Below, piece by piece: positions 25,783 to 34,009 of a stretch of DNA of 64,000 bases (position 1 is its first letter; every line of letters begins with the position of its first letter). The translations under genes were made by a program, and so were the position numbers. The notes under the pieces are model-generated. The model made no database searches. It was not told the DNA's origin and worked only from the letters and a program-made list of their open reading frames with translations. Origin of the DNA: Halorubellus sp. JP-L1 (GTDB taxonomy: Archaea; Halobacteriota; Halobacteria; Halobacteriales; Natrialbaceae). The DNA is taken from NCBI RefSeq assembly GCF_011440375.1, contig NZ_JAAOIR010000002.1, forward strand, positions 496,001 to 560,000, given 5' to 3'.

Positions 25783-26628
25783 CTACGAGTAGTCCTCGGT
25801 GGTGGTCTCGTTTCCGGCAGTCGTCGTCGTTCCCTCGGTCGCGTTGCCATCGGTCATGTTGCCGTCGGTCTCGTTGCCGTCGGTCATGTTCCCTCCGGTG
25901 ATGAACGGGCCGGCGGCGTCGAGGACTTCCTGCTGCGAGCGCGCCGCGTCGAAGGCGTTCGGGAACGGCGGTTCGCCGACGACGTCGTTCAGGACTGCGG
26001 CGTGGCGCGCCTCGACGCTGTGGATGGAGAGCGCGACGCCGAGGAGGTCGGGGCTCTCGACGTGCGGTGCGGCGCCGGCGTACGCCGACACGCCGACGTT
26101 TTCGACGACGGCGGCGGTCTGGAGGAACTCGTCGGCGGACTCGATGCCGAAGTCGTACTCGCCCGCCTGCGCGGGGTCGCCGCCGAGGAGCTCGACGGCT
26201 TGCGTGAGGACGTCGACGTGCGTCGCCTCCTGTTCACCGGCCGTCTGGACGTACTCGACGACGTCGGCGACTGCTTCCTCGTCGGCGCCGCTGAGCGCGT
26301 CGGAGTCGGCGTAGTCGCTCTCGTCGAACGTCTCGGTCGCCTCCTGGTAGAGTGCGTCCTCGAGGTGTTCGAGCGTGAGCGCGTAGTTGAGGACGTCGAG
26401 GTCGGTGCCCTCGACGTCGTCGAAGGCGGCCTCCATGCCGTCGTCGTCCTCGTGTTCGTCGGCGACGGTGAGGCCGACGCCGCTCCCGAGGGCGAGGAGT
26501 CCGCCGCCTGCGAGGGCTGTCCGCCCGAGGAAGCCGCGTCTGGACGCGTCGTCGTCTCCGAGGCGGTCGTTGATCGATGTCGCGATGCGTTCTGCGATGT
26601 CGTTCGTGGTCTCGTTCGAGTCAGTCAT
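25783..26628 (-). CDS. Tat-exported ferritin-like protein with a sequon-rich tail
   Basis: This 281-residue exported protein has a Tat signal in the middle of the N-terminus (ASRRGFLGRTALAGGG at about 28-43) and a ferritin-like four-helix bundle (about 75-235). The metal-type residues are YALTLEHLEDALY, EQEATHVDVL and SIHSVEARHAAVL, giving Glu/His pairs like those of di-iron or DUF4439-type proteins. The C-terminal 40 residues are a low-complexity tail with six NxT sequons (NMTDGNETDG repeats), likely N-glycosylated. Possible role in extracellular metal handling or oxidative protection; unproven. It reads leftward and is monocistronic. Confidence 0.88.
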   Translation of the reverse strand: MTDSNETTNDIAERIATSINDRLGDDDASRRGFLGRTALAGGGLLALGSGVGLTVADEHEDDDGMEAAFDDVEGTDLDVLNYALTLEHLEDALYQEATETFDESDYADSDALSGADEEAVADVVEYVQTAGEQEATHVDVLTQAVELLGGDPAQAGEYDFGIESADEFLQTAAVVENVGVSAYAGAAPHVESPDLLGVALSIHSVEARHAAVLNDVVGEPPFPNAFDAARSQQEVLDAAGPFITGGNMTDGNETDGNMTDGNATEGTTTTAGNETTTEDYS

Positions 26629-26962
26629 TGGTGCGTCGGCGGGGCCGACGTGCTAGCACCTCGACGGGACGGAGTTTGTTATCCGCAACCAATACCAGAA
26701 TAATACCAAGATATGTAGAGTAACGTTGCGCTGCTCGAATCTCGTGGCTACCGCCTCGCGTGCGCGCTTCGGCGACGGTCGGTAGGCTTGCGCACGTTCC
26801 CTCCGCGTCGTTTCAGGAACCGGAAAGTCTGGCTTTACGTGTCGAGTTCCCGAGTGGTATGGGGTCGCCGAAGCGATGGACTGCGATTCGACCGCTGGAA
26901 CGACCGGTCGGTGCCCCCAGTCTTGGCGAGCGGACGCGAGCGACGGCAATCGCACGACGCGT

Positions 26963-28036
26963 TCACTCGGCGACTTCGTCGTCGGCCATCCAGCGCTGGC
27001 CGTAGGACCGGTAGCCGTCGAACTCGCCCTGCGTGATCTCGCGTTCGATCTCCTCGCGGGTGTCGGGCGTGATGCGGACGAGGTGACAGATGGGGTGGCC
27101 GGGGAGGGCGACGGGGTTCTCGAGGACGCCGACGATGAGGCCGGTGAAGGGGGCGTCGACGACGTGCTCCTCGTCCTTGAAGTGGTCGGTGATGGTGCAG
27201 ATCGAGTCGCCTTCGTGGACGAGCGGGTTCGGGCCCCACTGCATGTCGACGAGGCCGCCGGTGTCGGCGCGCAGCCAGCGTTTCTCCTCGGTCGGTCCCA
27301 TGACCTTCCGCCAGGCGGGGTCTGTCGTGGTGGCGTCGGGGACGACGTCGTACTCGGCGAGGACGCTCTCGACGCCGTCGAGCGCCTTCTCTATGAGCGC
27401 CGGCTGGAAGCGGTGTGCTTTGCCCATCTCGACGGTGACGGTGGGGATGCCGTCGCTGGTGGCGACGGCGCGGAGCGAGTGCTCGTCGCCTTCGCCGGAG
27501 AGGACGACGTTCGCGCCGAAGGCGTTCGCGAGCCGTTCGACGTCGGGGTTCCCGACGTCGGCGCGGGCGTGGTACATCGTCGTGCGGTTGCGCGTGGACG
27601 TGTGGAAGTCCAGACCGAGGTCGCACTGGCCGAGGAACTGGTCGTAGATGCGGTACGCCATGCGTTCGGCGGTGTTCGACCGCTCCTTGCCGGGGAACGA
27701 CCGGTTGAGGTCGTGGTCGTAGATCGGGAGGTAGCGCTGCTGGGCCTGGTAGCCGGGGACGTTTACGACGTGCAGGAGGACGAGCGTCCCGTGCACGTCC
27801 CGCGGATTGTAGCGATCGGCGACCTCCTGGAGGACCTTCACGCCGTTGAGTTCGTCGCCGTGGATGGCGGCGGTCATGAACACGCGCGGCCCGTCCGCGT
27901 CGCCATTGACGATCGTGACGGGGATCTCGACGGGGTCGCCGAGGTAGGATTCGCTGACTTCGTAGCGGAACTGGCGCTTCTCGCCGGGCGGGACCTCGGC
28001 GTCGAACCGGAACGGCTCGGGTTCGTCGGTGGACAT
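26963..28036 (-). CDS. succinylglutamate desuccinylase/aspartoacylase family protein
   Basis: Zinc-dependent carboxypeptidase-like deacylase of 357 residues. The zinc site is HGDE (H and E, with HGDELNGVKVL at about 65-75) plus H in GLDFHTST, and the catalytic Glu lies in TVTVEMGKAH. The C-terminal beta domain (about 250-345) is typical of the AstE/AspA group. It would remove an acyl group from an N-acylated amino acid or similar. I choose the ATG at 28036 (MSTDEPEPFRF); an ATG 24 bases upstream is less likely. It is divergent from the MscS gene. Confidence 0.92.
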   Translation of the reverse strand: MSTDEPEPFRFDAEVPPGEKRQFRYEVSESYLGDPVEIPVTIVNGDADGPRVFMTAAIHGDELNGVKVLQEVADRYNPRDVHGTLVLLHVVNVPGYQAQQRYLPIYDHDLNRSFPGKERSNTAERMAYRIYDQFLGQCDLGLDFHTSTRNRTTMYHARADVGNPDVERLANAFGANVVLSGEGDEHSLRAVATSDGIPTVTVEMGKAHRFQPALIEKALDGVESVLAEYDVVPDATTTDPAWRKVMGPTEEKRWLRADTGGLVDMQWGPNPLVHEGDSICTITDHFKDEEHVVDAPFTGLIVGVLENPVALPGHPICHLVRITPDTREEIEREITQGEFDGYRSYGQRWMADDEVAE

Positions 28037-28185
28037 ACCCGCTGGACGCGTGCGGGACACTAATCGCTTGGTGCTCCCGTGGGACTCACGGAGTGGCGAC
28101 CGGAACGCACTCGCCCGTCGCGTGGCGCGTTCGCGCTCGCAGCCGCGGCACGGGTCTTTTTGCGTGACGTGCCTGTGGGTTCGGT

Positions 28186-29082
28186 ATGCTCTCGGTCACG
28201 ACCGCGGCCGTGCTCCAGGCGACGACCGCGGAAGGGTCGGGTTTGGGGGTGCCCGACCTCGTTCCCGTGCTCGTGCGAGCGGGCAAGTTCGTCGCCGGCT
28301 TCCTGCTGGTGCTCGTGCTCGGCTGGTACGTACTCGAACCCGCGATCTCGCGCCTCGTCCAGGAACGGAACGCCGACAACCCGACGATTCAGGAGGCGAT
28401 CTCGCGGTACGTGCGGTTGTTCGTCGTCGTCGGCGCCGTCTTCGTCGGCGCGGGCGTGGCGGGATACGGCCAGTTCCTGAGCGATTCGGCGCTCGTCATC
28501 GCCGCGGGCACGCTCGCGGTCGGGGTCGCCGCCCAGACCGTCATCGGATCGCTCGTGAGCGGGCTCGTACTCGTCGCCGACCCCGAGTTCAACGTCGGGA
28601 ACTTCATCGAGTGGTCGGACGGGCAGGGCGAAGTCCAGTCCATCACGCTGCGCGTGACGCGCGTCCACACGCCGGACGGGAAGCTCCAGACGATACCGAA
28701 CGAGACGCTGACGAGCGACGTCATCGCTCGCCCATACGGCCGTGGGCGGTTCCGCGTCGTCGAACACATCGGGCTCGCCTACGAGGACGACGTCGACGAC
28801 GCGCTCGACGTCCTCGAGGAGGCGGCGACCGAACTGGACGGGGTGCTCGCGGATCCGGCGCCGAGCGCGTACGTGGAGACGTTCGAGAGCGACGCCGTGC
28901 TGGTGCGGGTACACTACTGGATCGACGACCCGCGGCACCGCGACGTCCTCGGGATCCGGTCGGCGTACGCGCTCGCCGTGAAGGACCGACTCGAGCGCGC
29001 CGGCGTCACCATCAGTCCCGCGTCGAAGCGCGAGCTCCAGGGTCGCATCGAAGTCGAGCGGTCCGAGCCAGCGTCGACCTGA
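28186..29082 (+). CDS. MscS-type mechanosensitive ion channel
   Basis: This 298-residue small-conductance mechanosensitive channel has three membrane helices: about 22-45, 68-90, and the pore-lining 97-125 with Gly/Ala spacing (IAAGTLAVGVAAQTVIGSL). The beta domain and C-terminal cage start with the conserved VADPEFNVGNFIEW and TIPNETLTSDVI. These channels open on hypo-osmotic swelling to release solutes, which matters for haloarchaea facing dilution. The ATG follows a TTTTTGCG box by about 26 bases. Single gene. Confidence 0.93.
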   Translation: MLSVTTAAVLQATTAEGSGLGVPDLVPVLVRAGKFVAGFLLVLVLGWYVLEPAISRLVQERNADNPTIQEAISRYVRLFVVVGAVFVGAGVAGYGQFLSDSALVIAAGTLAVGVAAQTVIGSLVSGLVLVADPEFNVGNFIEWSDGQGEVQSITLRVTRVHTPDGKLQTIPNETLTSDVIARPYGRGRFRVVEHIGLAYEDDVDDALDVLEEAATELDGVLADPAPSAYVETFESDAVLVRVHYWIDDPRHRDVLGIRSAYALAVKDRLERAGVTISPASKRELQGRIEVERSEPAST

Positions 29083-29212
29083 CGACGTTCCCCGGGCCGC
29101 GGCTCGAGGCCGGGGTTTGCGTCGTCGGGCGTCGGTCGGGGTCGTCGGTCGAGTGCGTCGGTGGCGGCGCGCCCGGGGAACTTTTGGTGTGGACTCCCAG
29201 AGGTAGGAGTGA

Positions 29213-30811
29213 ATGCGAACGAGAGCCGTCCTGGTCGTGCTCGCGGTGGTCGCGGTGGTGGCGCTCGCCGGGTGTACGCTGTCGGCGTTCGACGGGACGT
29301 CGACGGCGGAGAACGACTCGGCGAGCGCGCCGGCACCGGCGGAGAACGGTACGCTCGCGGACCCCGAGGAGGACGTCGAGGGGTGGGAGAACGGCGTCTG
29401 GTACAACGAGTCCCTCCCCGTGAACGCGTCGGACGGCCTGAACGAGTCCGAGCTTGCGCTCGTCGTGAACCGCAGCATGGCGCGCGTCGAGCGCGTGCGG
29501 AACGTCGAGTTCGACCGGCGCGTGCCGGTGTCCGTGATCTCGCGCGAGGAGTACGCCGACCGCCAGAGCGGCTCTGGCGGCGGCGGTGAGACGGCGGCGA
29601 CGCGCGAGGCGGTCCGGCTGGAGGCGCTGTTCCTCGTCGGCGAGCGAACGGACGCGCAGGCCGAGCAGGAGCGGACGCGGTCGGCGAGCGTGCAGGGGTT
29701 CTACTCGTCGAGCGAGGACGAGATCACGATCGTCGCGCCGACGTCGACGCCAACCGTGGACGAGGTGACGCTCGCGCACGAGCTCGTGCACGCGTACCAG
29801 TTCCGCGGGAACATCGACGTGCGGTTCCCGCGGTCGCCGACGCGCGACGAGCGACGGGCGCTCGTCGCGCTCATCGAGGGTGACGCGAACCTCGTCGACC
29901 GGACGGTGCGCTCGCACTGCGATGGGGCGTGGTCGTGCGTCGGGCACGACGCCGGTAGCGGCGGTGGCGACGGCGCTGGGGATGGTGGTGGCGGAAGCGA
30001 CGGCGGCGATGGCGATGGTGGCGGCGGTGACGAGGGGTCGGTGTCGGCACCACGTCCGAACATGGGCCTGTATCTGCTGTCGTACTTCCCGTACGCGGAG
30101 GGCGAGCGGTACGTCGCGGCGACGAAGCGGGCCGGCGGCTGGGAGGCGGTGAACGCGCTGTACGCGGACCCGCCGTCGTCGAGCGAGCAGGTCATCCACC
30201 GGACCGACGACGCCGCGGTCGACGTGTCGGTGCCCGACCGGAGCGACGGCGCGTGGACGCGCCTGGGCGACGACCCCGTGGTGAGCGGCGAGGCGGACCT
30301 GGCGACGATGTTCGCGGCGACGCTGTACGACGACCGCGAGGGGAGCGTCGTCTCGCGCGAGGCGTTCCTCACGCGCGACGACCCGATACCGATCACGTAC
30401 GGGCTCGAGCCGAGCGCGGGCTGGGCTGGCGACGGCCTGTACGCGTACCAGCGCGACGACGGCGACACGGGCTACGTGTGGCGGCTCCGGTTCGACGACG
30501 ACGCCGAGGCCCGCGAGTTCGCGTCCTCGTACCGGGAGCTCCTCCGGTACCACGACGCGGACCGACCGAGTGCGGGCGTGTTCGTCGTCGAGGATGGCCC
30601 GTACGCGGACGCGTTCTCCGTCTCCGTCTCCGGTGGGCGGGTCACGATCGTGAACGCGCCGACGGTCGACGACCTCGGCGGCGTCCACGAGCCGGCCGGT
30701 CAGCGGGTCGCGCCGGCCGGCCATCGAGCCCAGTTGGCGTCCGACGCGGTCGCGATGCGCGGGAACGCGACCGGCCTCGTAACTGCGCCGCCGCGCCGTG
30801 GGAGTGCGTGA
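29213..30811 (+). CDS. Hvo_1808-type surface lipoprotein with an HExxH motif
   Basis: This 532-residue exported lipoprotein has a signal with a lipobox at Cys21 (VVALAGCTLSAF) and several NxS/T sites in the N-terminal 90 residues. A zinc-peptidase-type helix carries HELVH (H189, E190, H193 in VTLAHELVHAYQF) with a possible third ligand E222 in ALIEGDANLV, so it may be an active metallopeptidase. A low-complexity Gly/Asp stretch (about 248-275) interrupts the domain and is variable in the family. It resembles the haloarchaeal Hvo_1808 surface-protein family. Its activity has not been shown to my knowledge. Confidence 0.88.
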   Translation: MRTRAVLVVLAVVAVVALAGCTLSAFDGTSTAENDSASAPAPAENGTLADPEEDVEGWENGVWYNESLPVNASDGLNESELALVVNRSMARVERVRNVEFDRRVPVSVISREEYADRQSGSGGGGETAATREAVRLEALFLVGERTDAQAEQERTRSASVQGFYSSSEDEITIVAPTSTPTVDEVTLAHELVHAYQFRGNIDVRFPRSPTRDERRALVALIEGDANLVDRTVRSHCDGAWSCVGHDAGSGGGDGAGDGGGGSDGGDGDGGGGDEGSVSAPRPNMGLYLLSYFPYAEGERYVAATKRAGGWEAVNALYADPPSSSEQVIHRTDDAAVDVSVPDRSDGAWTRLGDDPVVSGEADLATMFAATLYDDREGSVVSREAFLTRDDPIPITYGLEPSAGWAGDGLYAYQRDDGDTGYVWRLRFDDDAEAREFASSYRELLRYHDADRPSAGVFVVEDGPYADAFSVSVSGGRVTIVNAPTVDDLGGVHEPAGQRVAPAGHRAQLASDAVAMRGNATGLVTAPPRRGSA

Positions 30812-30828
30812 CGGGCCTCGCGGGGTTC

Positions 30829-30967
30829 CGAAACCCTTTACCTCCCGACGCGGGAATTGCCTCCTAACTCGCTGGTCGACGGGCACCAGTGGGCACCTGT
30901 CCAACGACGGGTCATCGGAATGTGGTCCCTTCGGGACTGAACCGGACAACGCCCGGGTGAACCAACA
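30829..30967 (+). promoter_or_regulatory. promoter and structured 5' leader of rpl15e
   Basis: A BRE/TATA-like element (CGAAACCCTTTACC, 30829-30842) predicts transcription from about 30865, giving a leader near 100 bases, long for a haloarchaeon. The leader can fold: CTGGT 30872-30876 with ACCAG 30885-30889; GGGC 30891-30894 with GCCC 30951-30954; TGTCC 30898-30902 with GGACA 30944-30948; and GTCCC 30925-30929 with GGGAC 30933-30937. Such a shape would suit feedback control by a ribosomal protein. The pairing is seen; the function is inferred. Confidence 0.55.
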
Positions 30968-31558
30968 ATGGCACGAAGTTTCTACTCGCACATCAAGGAA
31001 GCGTGGCGCGACCCTGGCGACGGCAAGCTCGCCGAACTCCAGTGGCAGCGCAAACAGGACTGGCGCGACCAGGGCGCGATCGAGCGCGTCGACCGACCGA
31101 CTCGCCTGGACAAGGCCCGCGAACTGGGCTACAAGGCCAAGCAGGGCGTCGTCGTCGCTCGCGTGAGCGTCCGCAAGGGGACCGCCCGCAAGTCCCGCCA
31201 CAAGAAGGGGCGGCGTTCGAAGCGCCAGGGCGTGAACCGCATCGGTCGCCGGAAGAACATTCAGCGGATCGCCGAGGAGCGCGCCTCTCGCAAGTACAAG
31301 AACCTCCGCGTGCTGAACTCGTACTGGGTCGGCGAGGACGGCTCGCAGAAGTGGCACGAAGTGATCATGGTGGACCCGGAGCATCCCGCTATCGAGAACG
31401 ACGACGACCTCTCGTGGATCACGGAGAACCAGCACGAGTCGCGTGCGTTCCGTGGCCTCACGAGCGCCGGCAAGCAGAACCGCGGACTCACGTTCAAGGG
31501 CAAGGGTACCGAGCACACTCGACCCTCGAACAACGGCGGCAAGGGCCGCGGCAAGTAA
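30968..31558 (+). CDS. rpl15e: 50S ribosomal protein L15e
   Basis: This basic 196-residue large-subunit protein is of the archaeal/eukaryotic L15e family, with the diagnostic start MARSFYSHIKEAW and the segments RLDKARELGYKAKQGVV, RKSRHKKGRRSKRQGVNR and RVLNSYWVGEDGSQKWHEVI. L15e lies near the peptidyl-transferase region. The C-terminus is Lys/Gly-rich as in haloarchaeal relatives. It is preceded by a long foldable leader and followed by a T-rich tract (CTTCTTTCGCGCGTTT) that may end transcription. Confidence 0.97.
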   Translation: MARSFYSHIKEAWRDPGDGKLAELQWQRKQDWRDQGAIERVDRPTRLDKARELGYKAKQGVVVARVSVRKGTARKSRHKKGRRSKRQGVNRIGRRKNIQRIAEERASRKYKNLRVLNSYWVGEDGSQKWHEVIMVDPEHPAIENDDDLSWITENQHESRAFRGLTSAGKQNRGLTFKGKGTEHTRPSNNGGKGRGK

Positions 31559-31772
31559 CCGCTCGCGCGGTCGACGGTCGGCGGCGACCGAACTCTCGAC
31601 TTCTTTCGCGCGTTTACCGGGGTAGCGACGGCGTCGTCGGTAGCGCCCGACTCCATTGGGCTGCGACGGCGTCGCGGGACCGCGCGTGGTGTGACTCGGC
31701 CCCGCACCGAACGAACCCATACCGAGCACACATAGCGGGGCTTTTCCCTACGCTCTCGATAGTCACTCGCAG

Positions 31773-32642
31773 ATGAGTTCGGTGGGTATCGCGCTGGCGC
31801 TCGCTGGCGCGGTCGTGTTCGGGACGTACGTGTTCCTCGTGAAGTACCGGTTCGGGCACTACCCGGACACGGTGTTCGTCGTCTGCGTGTACGCGATCGC
31901 GACCGTGCTGTACGCGCCGGTCGCGGTCGCGAGCGGTGCGACGCTCCCGACGGACGCGTACGCGCTCGCCGTCCTCGTGGGGGTGTCGGCGCTCGCGGGC
32001 GTCGCCATCCTCGCGTTCTTCCGCGCGCTCACGCTCGGTGACGTGTCCTACGTCACGCCCGTGAGTAAGGTCGTGCCGCTGTTCGTCCTCCCGATCGAGC
32101 TGGCGCTCCTCCCCGGGACCGAACTCGGGCGGCTACAGGTCGTGGGCGTGCTCGTCGTGACGGTCGCGCTCTACCTCGCGAACTACCAGGGCGACCTCGT
32201 GACGCCCCTGCGGCGGGCGGTCACGCTCCGTCCCGGCCAGCTCGCGCTCGCGTCCGCGGCGACGTTCGGCGTCGTCGACGTCGGGAAGCGCCACCTCGTG
32301 AGCGACCTCGGCGTCGACCCGGCGACGTTCGTCGTCGTCCTCTTCCCCGTGGTCGCGGTGCTGTTCGCGCCGCTCGCGTACCGCGCGTGGCCGAGGGACG
32401 TCGACGTCGCGGCCGACTGGCGACCCCTGGTCGGGCTCGCGGTCCTCGCCGCGGTCGGCCAGCACGTCGTCGCGATCGCGTTCGTCGAACTGGCGGCGAG
32501 CGTCGCGTCGCCGCTCGTGAACGCGCAAGCGATCGTGGCGGTCGTCCTCGGCGGGGTCGTCCTCCACGAACCCCGGTTCCGTGCGCGACTCGCGGCCGCG
32601 GGGCTCGCGGTCGGCGGCGTCTCCCTCATCGCGCTCGGCTGA
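31773..32642 (+). CDS. EamA/DMT family transporter
   Basis: This 289-residue inner-membrane protein has ten predicted helices arranged as two EamA halves (about 1-145 and 150-289), as in drug/metabolite transporters. ALTLGDVSYVTPVSKVVPLF and ASVASPLVNAQAIVAVVLGG are the family repeat-end motifs. It could export amino acids, nucleotide-like molecules or other small compounds; the substrate cannot be told. The ATG lies about 30 bases after a TTTTCCC box. It is convergent with the NUDIX gene across a short tandem-repeat array. Confidence 0.9.
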   Translation: MSSVGIALALAGAVVFGTYVFLVKYRFGHYPDTVFVVCVYAIATVLYAPVAVASGATLPTDAYALAVLVGVSALAGVAILAFFRALTLGDVSYVTPVSKVVPLFVLPIELALLPGTELGRLQVVGVLVVTVALYLANYQGDLVTPLRRAVTLRPGQLALASAATFGVVDVGKRHLVSDLGVDPATFVVVLFPVVAVLFAPLAYRAWPRDVDVAADWRPLVGLAVLAAVGQHVVAIAFVELAASVASPLVNAQAIVAVVLGGVVLHEPRFRARLAAAGLAVGGVSLIALG

Positions 32643-32653
32643 CCGCCGCCCCC

Positions 32654-32783
32654 AGAGGAGGCCGTCGTCGCTCGCGATCAGAGGAGGCCGTCGTCGCTCG
32701 CGATCAGAGGAGGCCGTCGTCGCTCGCGATCAGAGGAGGCCGTCGTCGCTCGCGATCAGAGGAGGCCGTCTTCCTTCGCGAGC
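32654..32783. repeat. 26-base tandem repeats derived from the NUDIX gene 3' end
   Basis: Four identical 26-base copies beginning AGAGGAGGCCGTCGTCGC run from 32654 to 32757. A fifth diverged copy (32758-32783) is the 3' coding end of the NUDIX gene, whose stop codon is at 32756-32758. The array occupies the whole gap between two convergent genes. Confidence 0.93.
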
Positions 32784-33331
32784 AAGAGCCCTTCGAGCGT
32801 CGCGTCGTTCGTCGGCGGGTCGCGCGCCACCGCGAGCGCGTCCTCGATGGGAACGGACGTCACCTCGAGGAACTCGTTGCTGTCGAGTTCGCGCTCGCAC
32901 GGCGTCAGGCCCTCCGCGAACACGTACCCGCGGCGGTGCCGGAGCAGGCCCGTCGAGCACCACACCTCCTGGAGGAGTACGGTACCGGCGGGGTCGAACC
33001 CGGTCTCCTCGCGGAGTTCGCGCGCTCCGGCGGTCGTGTAGGACTCGCCGTCCTCGACGATGCCCGCCGGGAGCTCGGTCTGAGTCTGGCGGATCGTCGG
33101 CCGGTACTGCTCGACGAACACGACCTCCTCGCCCGTCGACGCCACCACGACGACGGCGTCGGGTAGTGCCGCCCAGTAGTAGTCCTTCTCGCTGCCGTCG
33201 GGTTGCTCGACGCGGTCGCGGCCGCCCGTGAACCACGGCGTCTCGTACTCGGCGACGGACTCGCGGACGGGCCACTCGGGGTCGGGAAGTTCGCCTGCCG
33301 GGTGGTCGGAGTCGGGGAGGTCCGGCGTCAT
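32756..33331 (-). CDS. NUDIX hydrolase (ADP-ribose pyrophosphatase-like)
   Basis: This 191-residue NUDIX protein has the full G-x5-E-x7-REL-x-EE-x-GF box starting at GIVEDGE. The segment VVFVEQYRPTIRQTQTELPAG before it is typical of ADP-ribose or other NDP-sugar pyrophosphatases. It would split ADP-ribose or similar compounds to AMP and a sugar phosphate, limiting toxic metabolites. The start ATG overlaps the stop codon of the upstream gene by 4 bases (ATGA), so the two are translationally coupled. The upstream in-frame extension belongs to antisense sequence. Exact substrate unknown. Confidence 0.93.
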   Translation of the reverse strand: MTPDLPDSDHPAGELPDPEWPVRESVAEYETPWFTGGRDRVEQPDGSEKDYYWAALPDAVVVVASTGEEVVFVEQYRPTIRQTQTELPAGIVEDGESYTTAGARELREETGFDPAGTVLLQEVWCSTGLLRHRRGYVFAEGLTPCERELDSNEFLEVTSVPIEDALAVARDPPTNDATLEGLLLAKEDGLL

Positions 33332-33714
33332 GCGTCCTCCCGGACGATTTCGAGCCGGTAAACGGTTCCGTCGTACGTCACGTGCGCCACGCCGTCGTCG
33401 ATCGCTGCCGGCGCGCGCGTCTCGATCGCGCCGAACTCGTCGAACGGCGAGTGCGCGAACGCCTCCTTCACGCCGAAGGGCCCCTCGTAGTAGCGCTCTG
33501 AGGTTCCGTTCTCGATCGCGCCCGTCACGTAGGGGAACCGGCGGTCGCTCACGTTCGTCGCGTCGTACGCCGCACCGTCGAACGACGACGCGTTCCCGAC
33601 GTCGGTCGCGTGCACGCGGTACGGGTCGCCGCTCTGGAGGAGCGAGGGCAGCGCGCCGACGGCGAGCGCGACGACGACGAGGCCGACGAGCACCAGCAGG
33701 TACCGCTGTCGCAT
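33328..33714 (-). CDS. single-pass exported protein, unknown function
   Basis: This 128-residue protein has one N-terminal membrane helix or uncleaved signal (about 5-25: LLVLVGLVVVALAVGALP) and an extracellular domain of about 100 residues with several NxS/T sequons (NASS, NVSD, NGTS). It is co-transcribed with the NUDIX gene through an ATGA overlap. No known domain was recognised. A TATA-like GGTTTGAAC lies about 27 bases before the ATG on this strand. Confidence 0.82.
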   Translation of the reverse strand: MRQRYLLVLVGLVVVALAVGALPSLLQSGDPYRVHATDVGNASSFDGAAYDATNVSDRRFPYVTGAIENGTSERYYEGPFGVKEAFAHSPFDEFGAIETRAPAAIDDGVAHVTYDGTVYRLEIVREDA

Positions 33715-33885
33715 ACGCCGACGCTAGGGGGGAGGGGTTCAAACCTCCACCGGACCGCGACGGCGCCACCGCGGGCACGTGGATGGCCATCGGGGACGCG
33801 TGGACGGTCGCCGACGTGGGCGGCCACGACCCGCTCGAAACCGGGAGACAGAGCGGGGACCCCGGCGCGGTTGCCCAGTGCGGAG

Positions 33886-34009
33886 TTTTTAAAGGTCGTG
33901 GGGTCCAACCTTTGCGTACGATGGAGGAGTACGGAGTCGACGTGGCCGTCTGACGGCCTTCAGAAAGTACTTCCGGACTCGTCCACTTACTTCAGGTTAG
34001 GAACCTCAT
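33886..34009 (+). promoter_or_regulatory. psmA promoter region with a leaderless 10-codon open frame
   Basis: TTTTTAAA at 33886-33893 is a good TATA box and predicts transcription at about 33916-33920, just before ATG 33921. That ATG opens a 10-codon frame (MEEYGVDVAV) ending with TGA at 33951-33953. The psmA start is 56 bases further on. A small inverted repeat AGGTTAGGAACCT (33994-34006) precedes the psmA ATG, and CACTTACTTC near 33984 could be a second weak promoter. Confidence 0.5.

Noticed and set aside
33783-33953. 56-codon open frame upstream of psmA
   Set aside because: A TATA box lies inside it and no promoter precedes it. Only its last 10 codons fit a leaderless transcript, so I report those instead.
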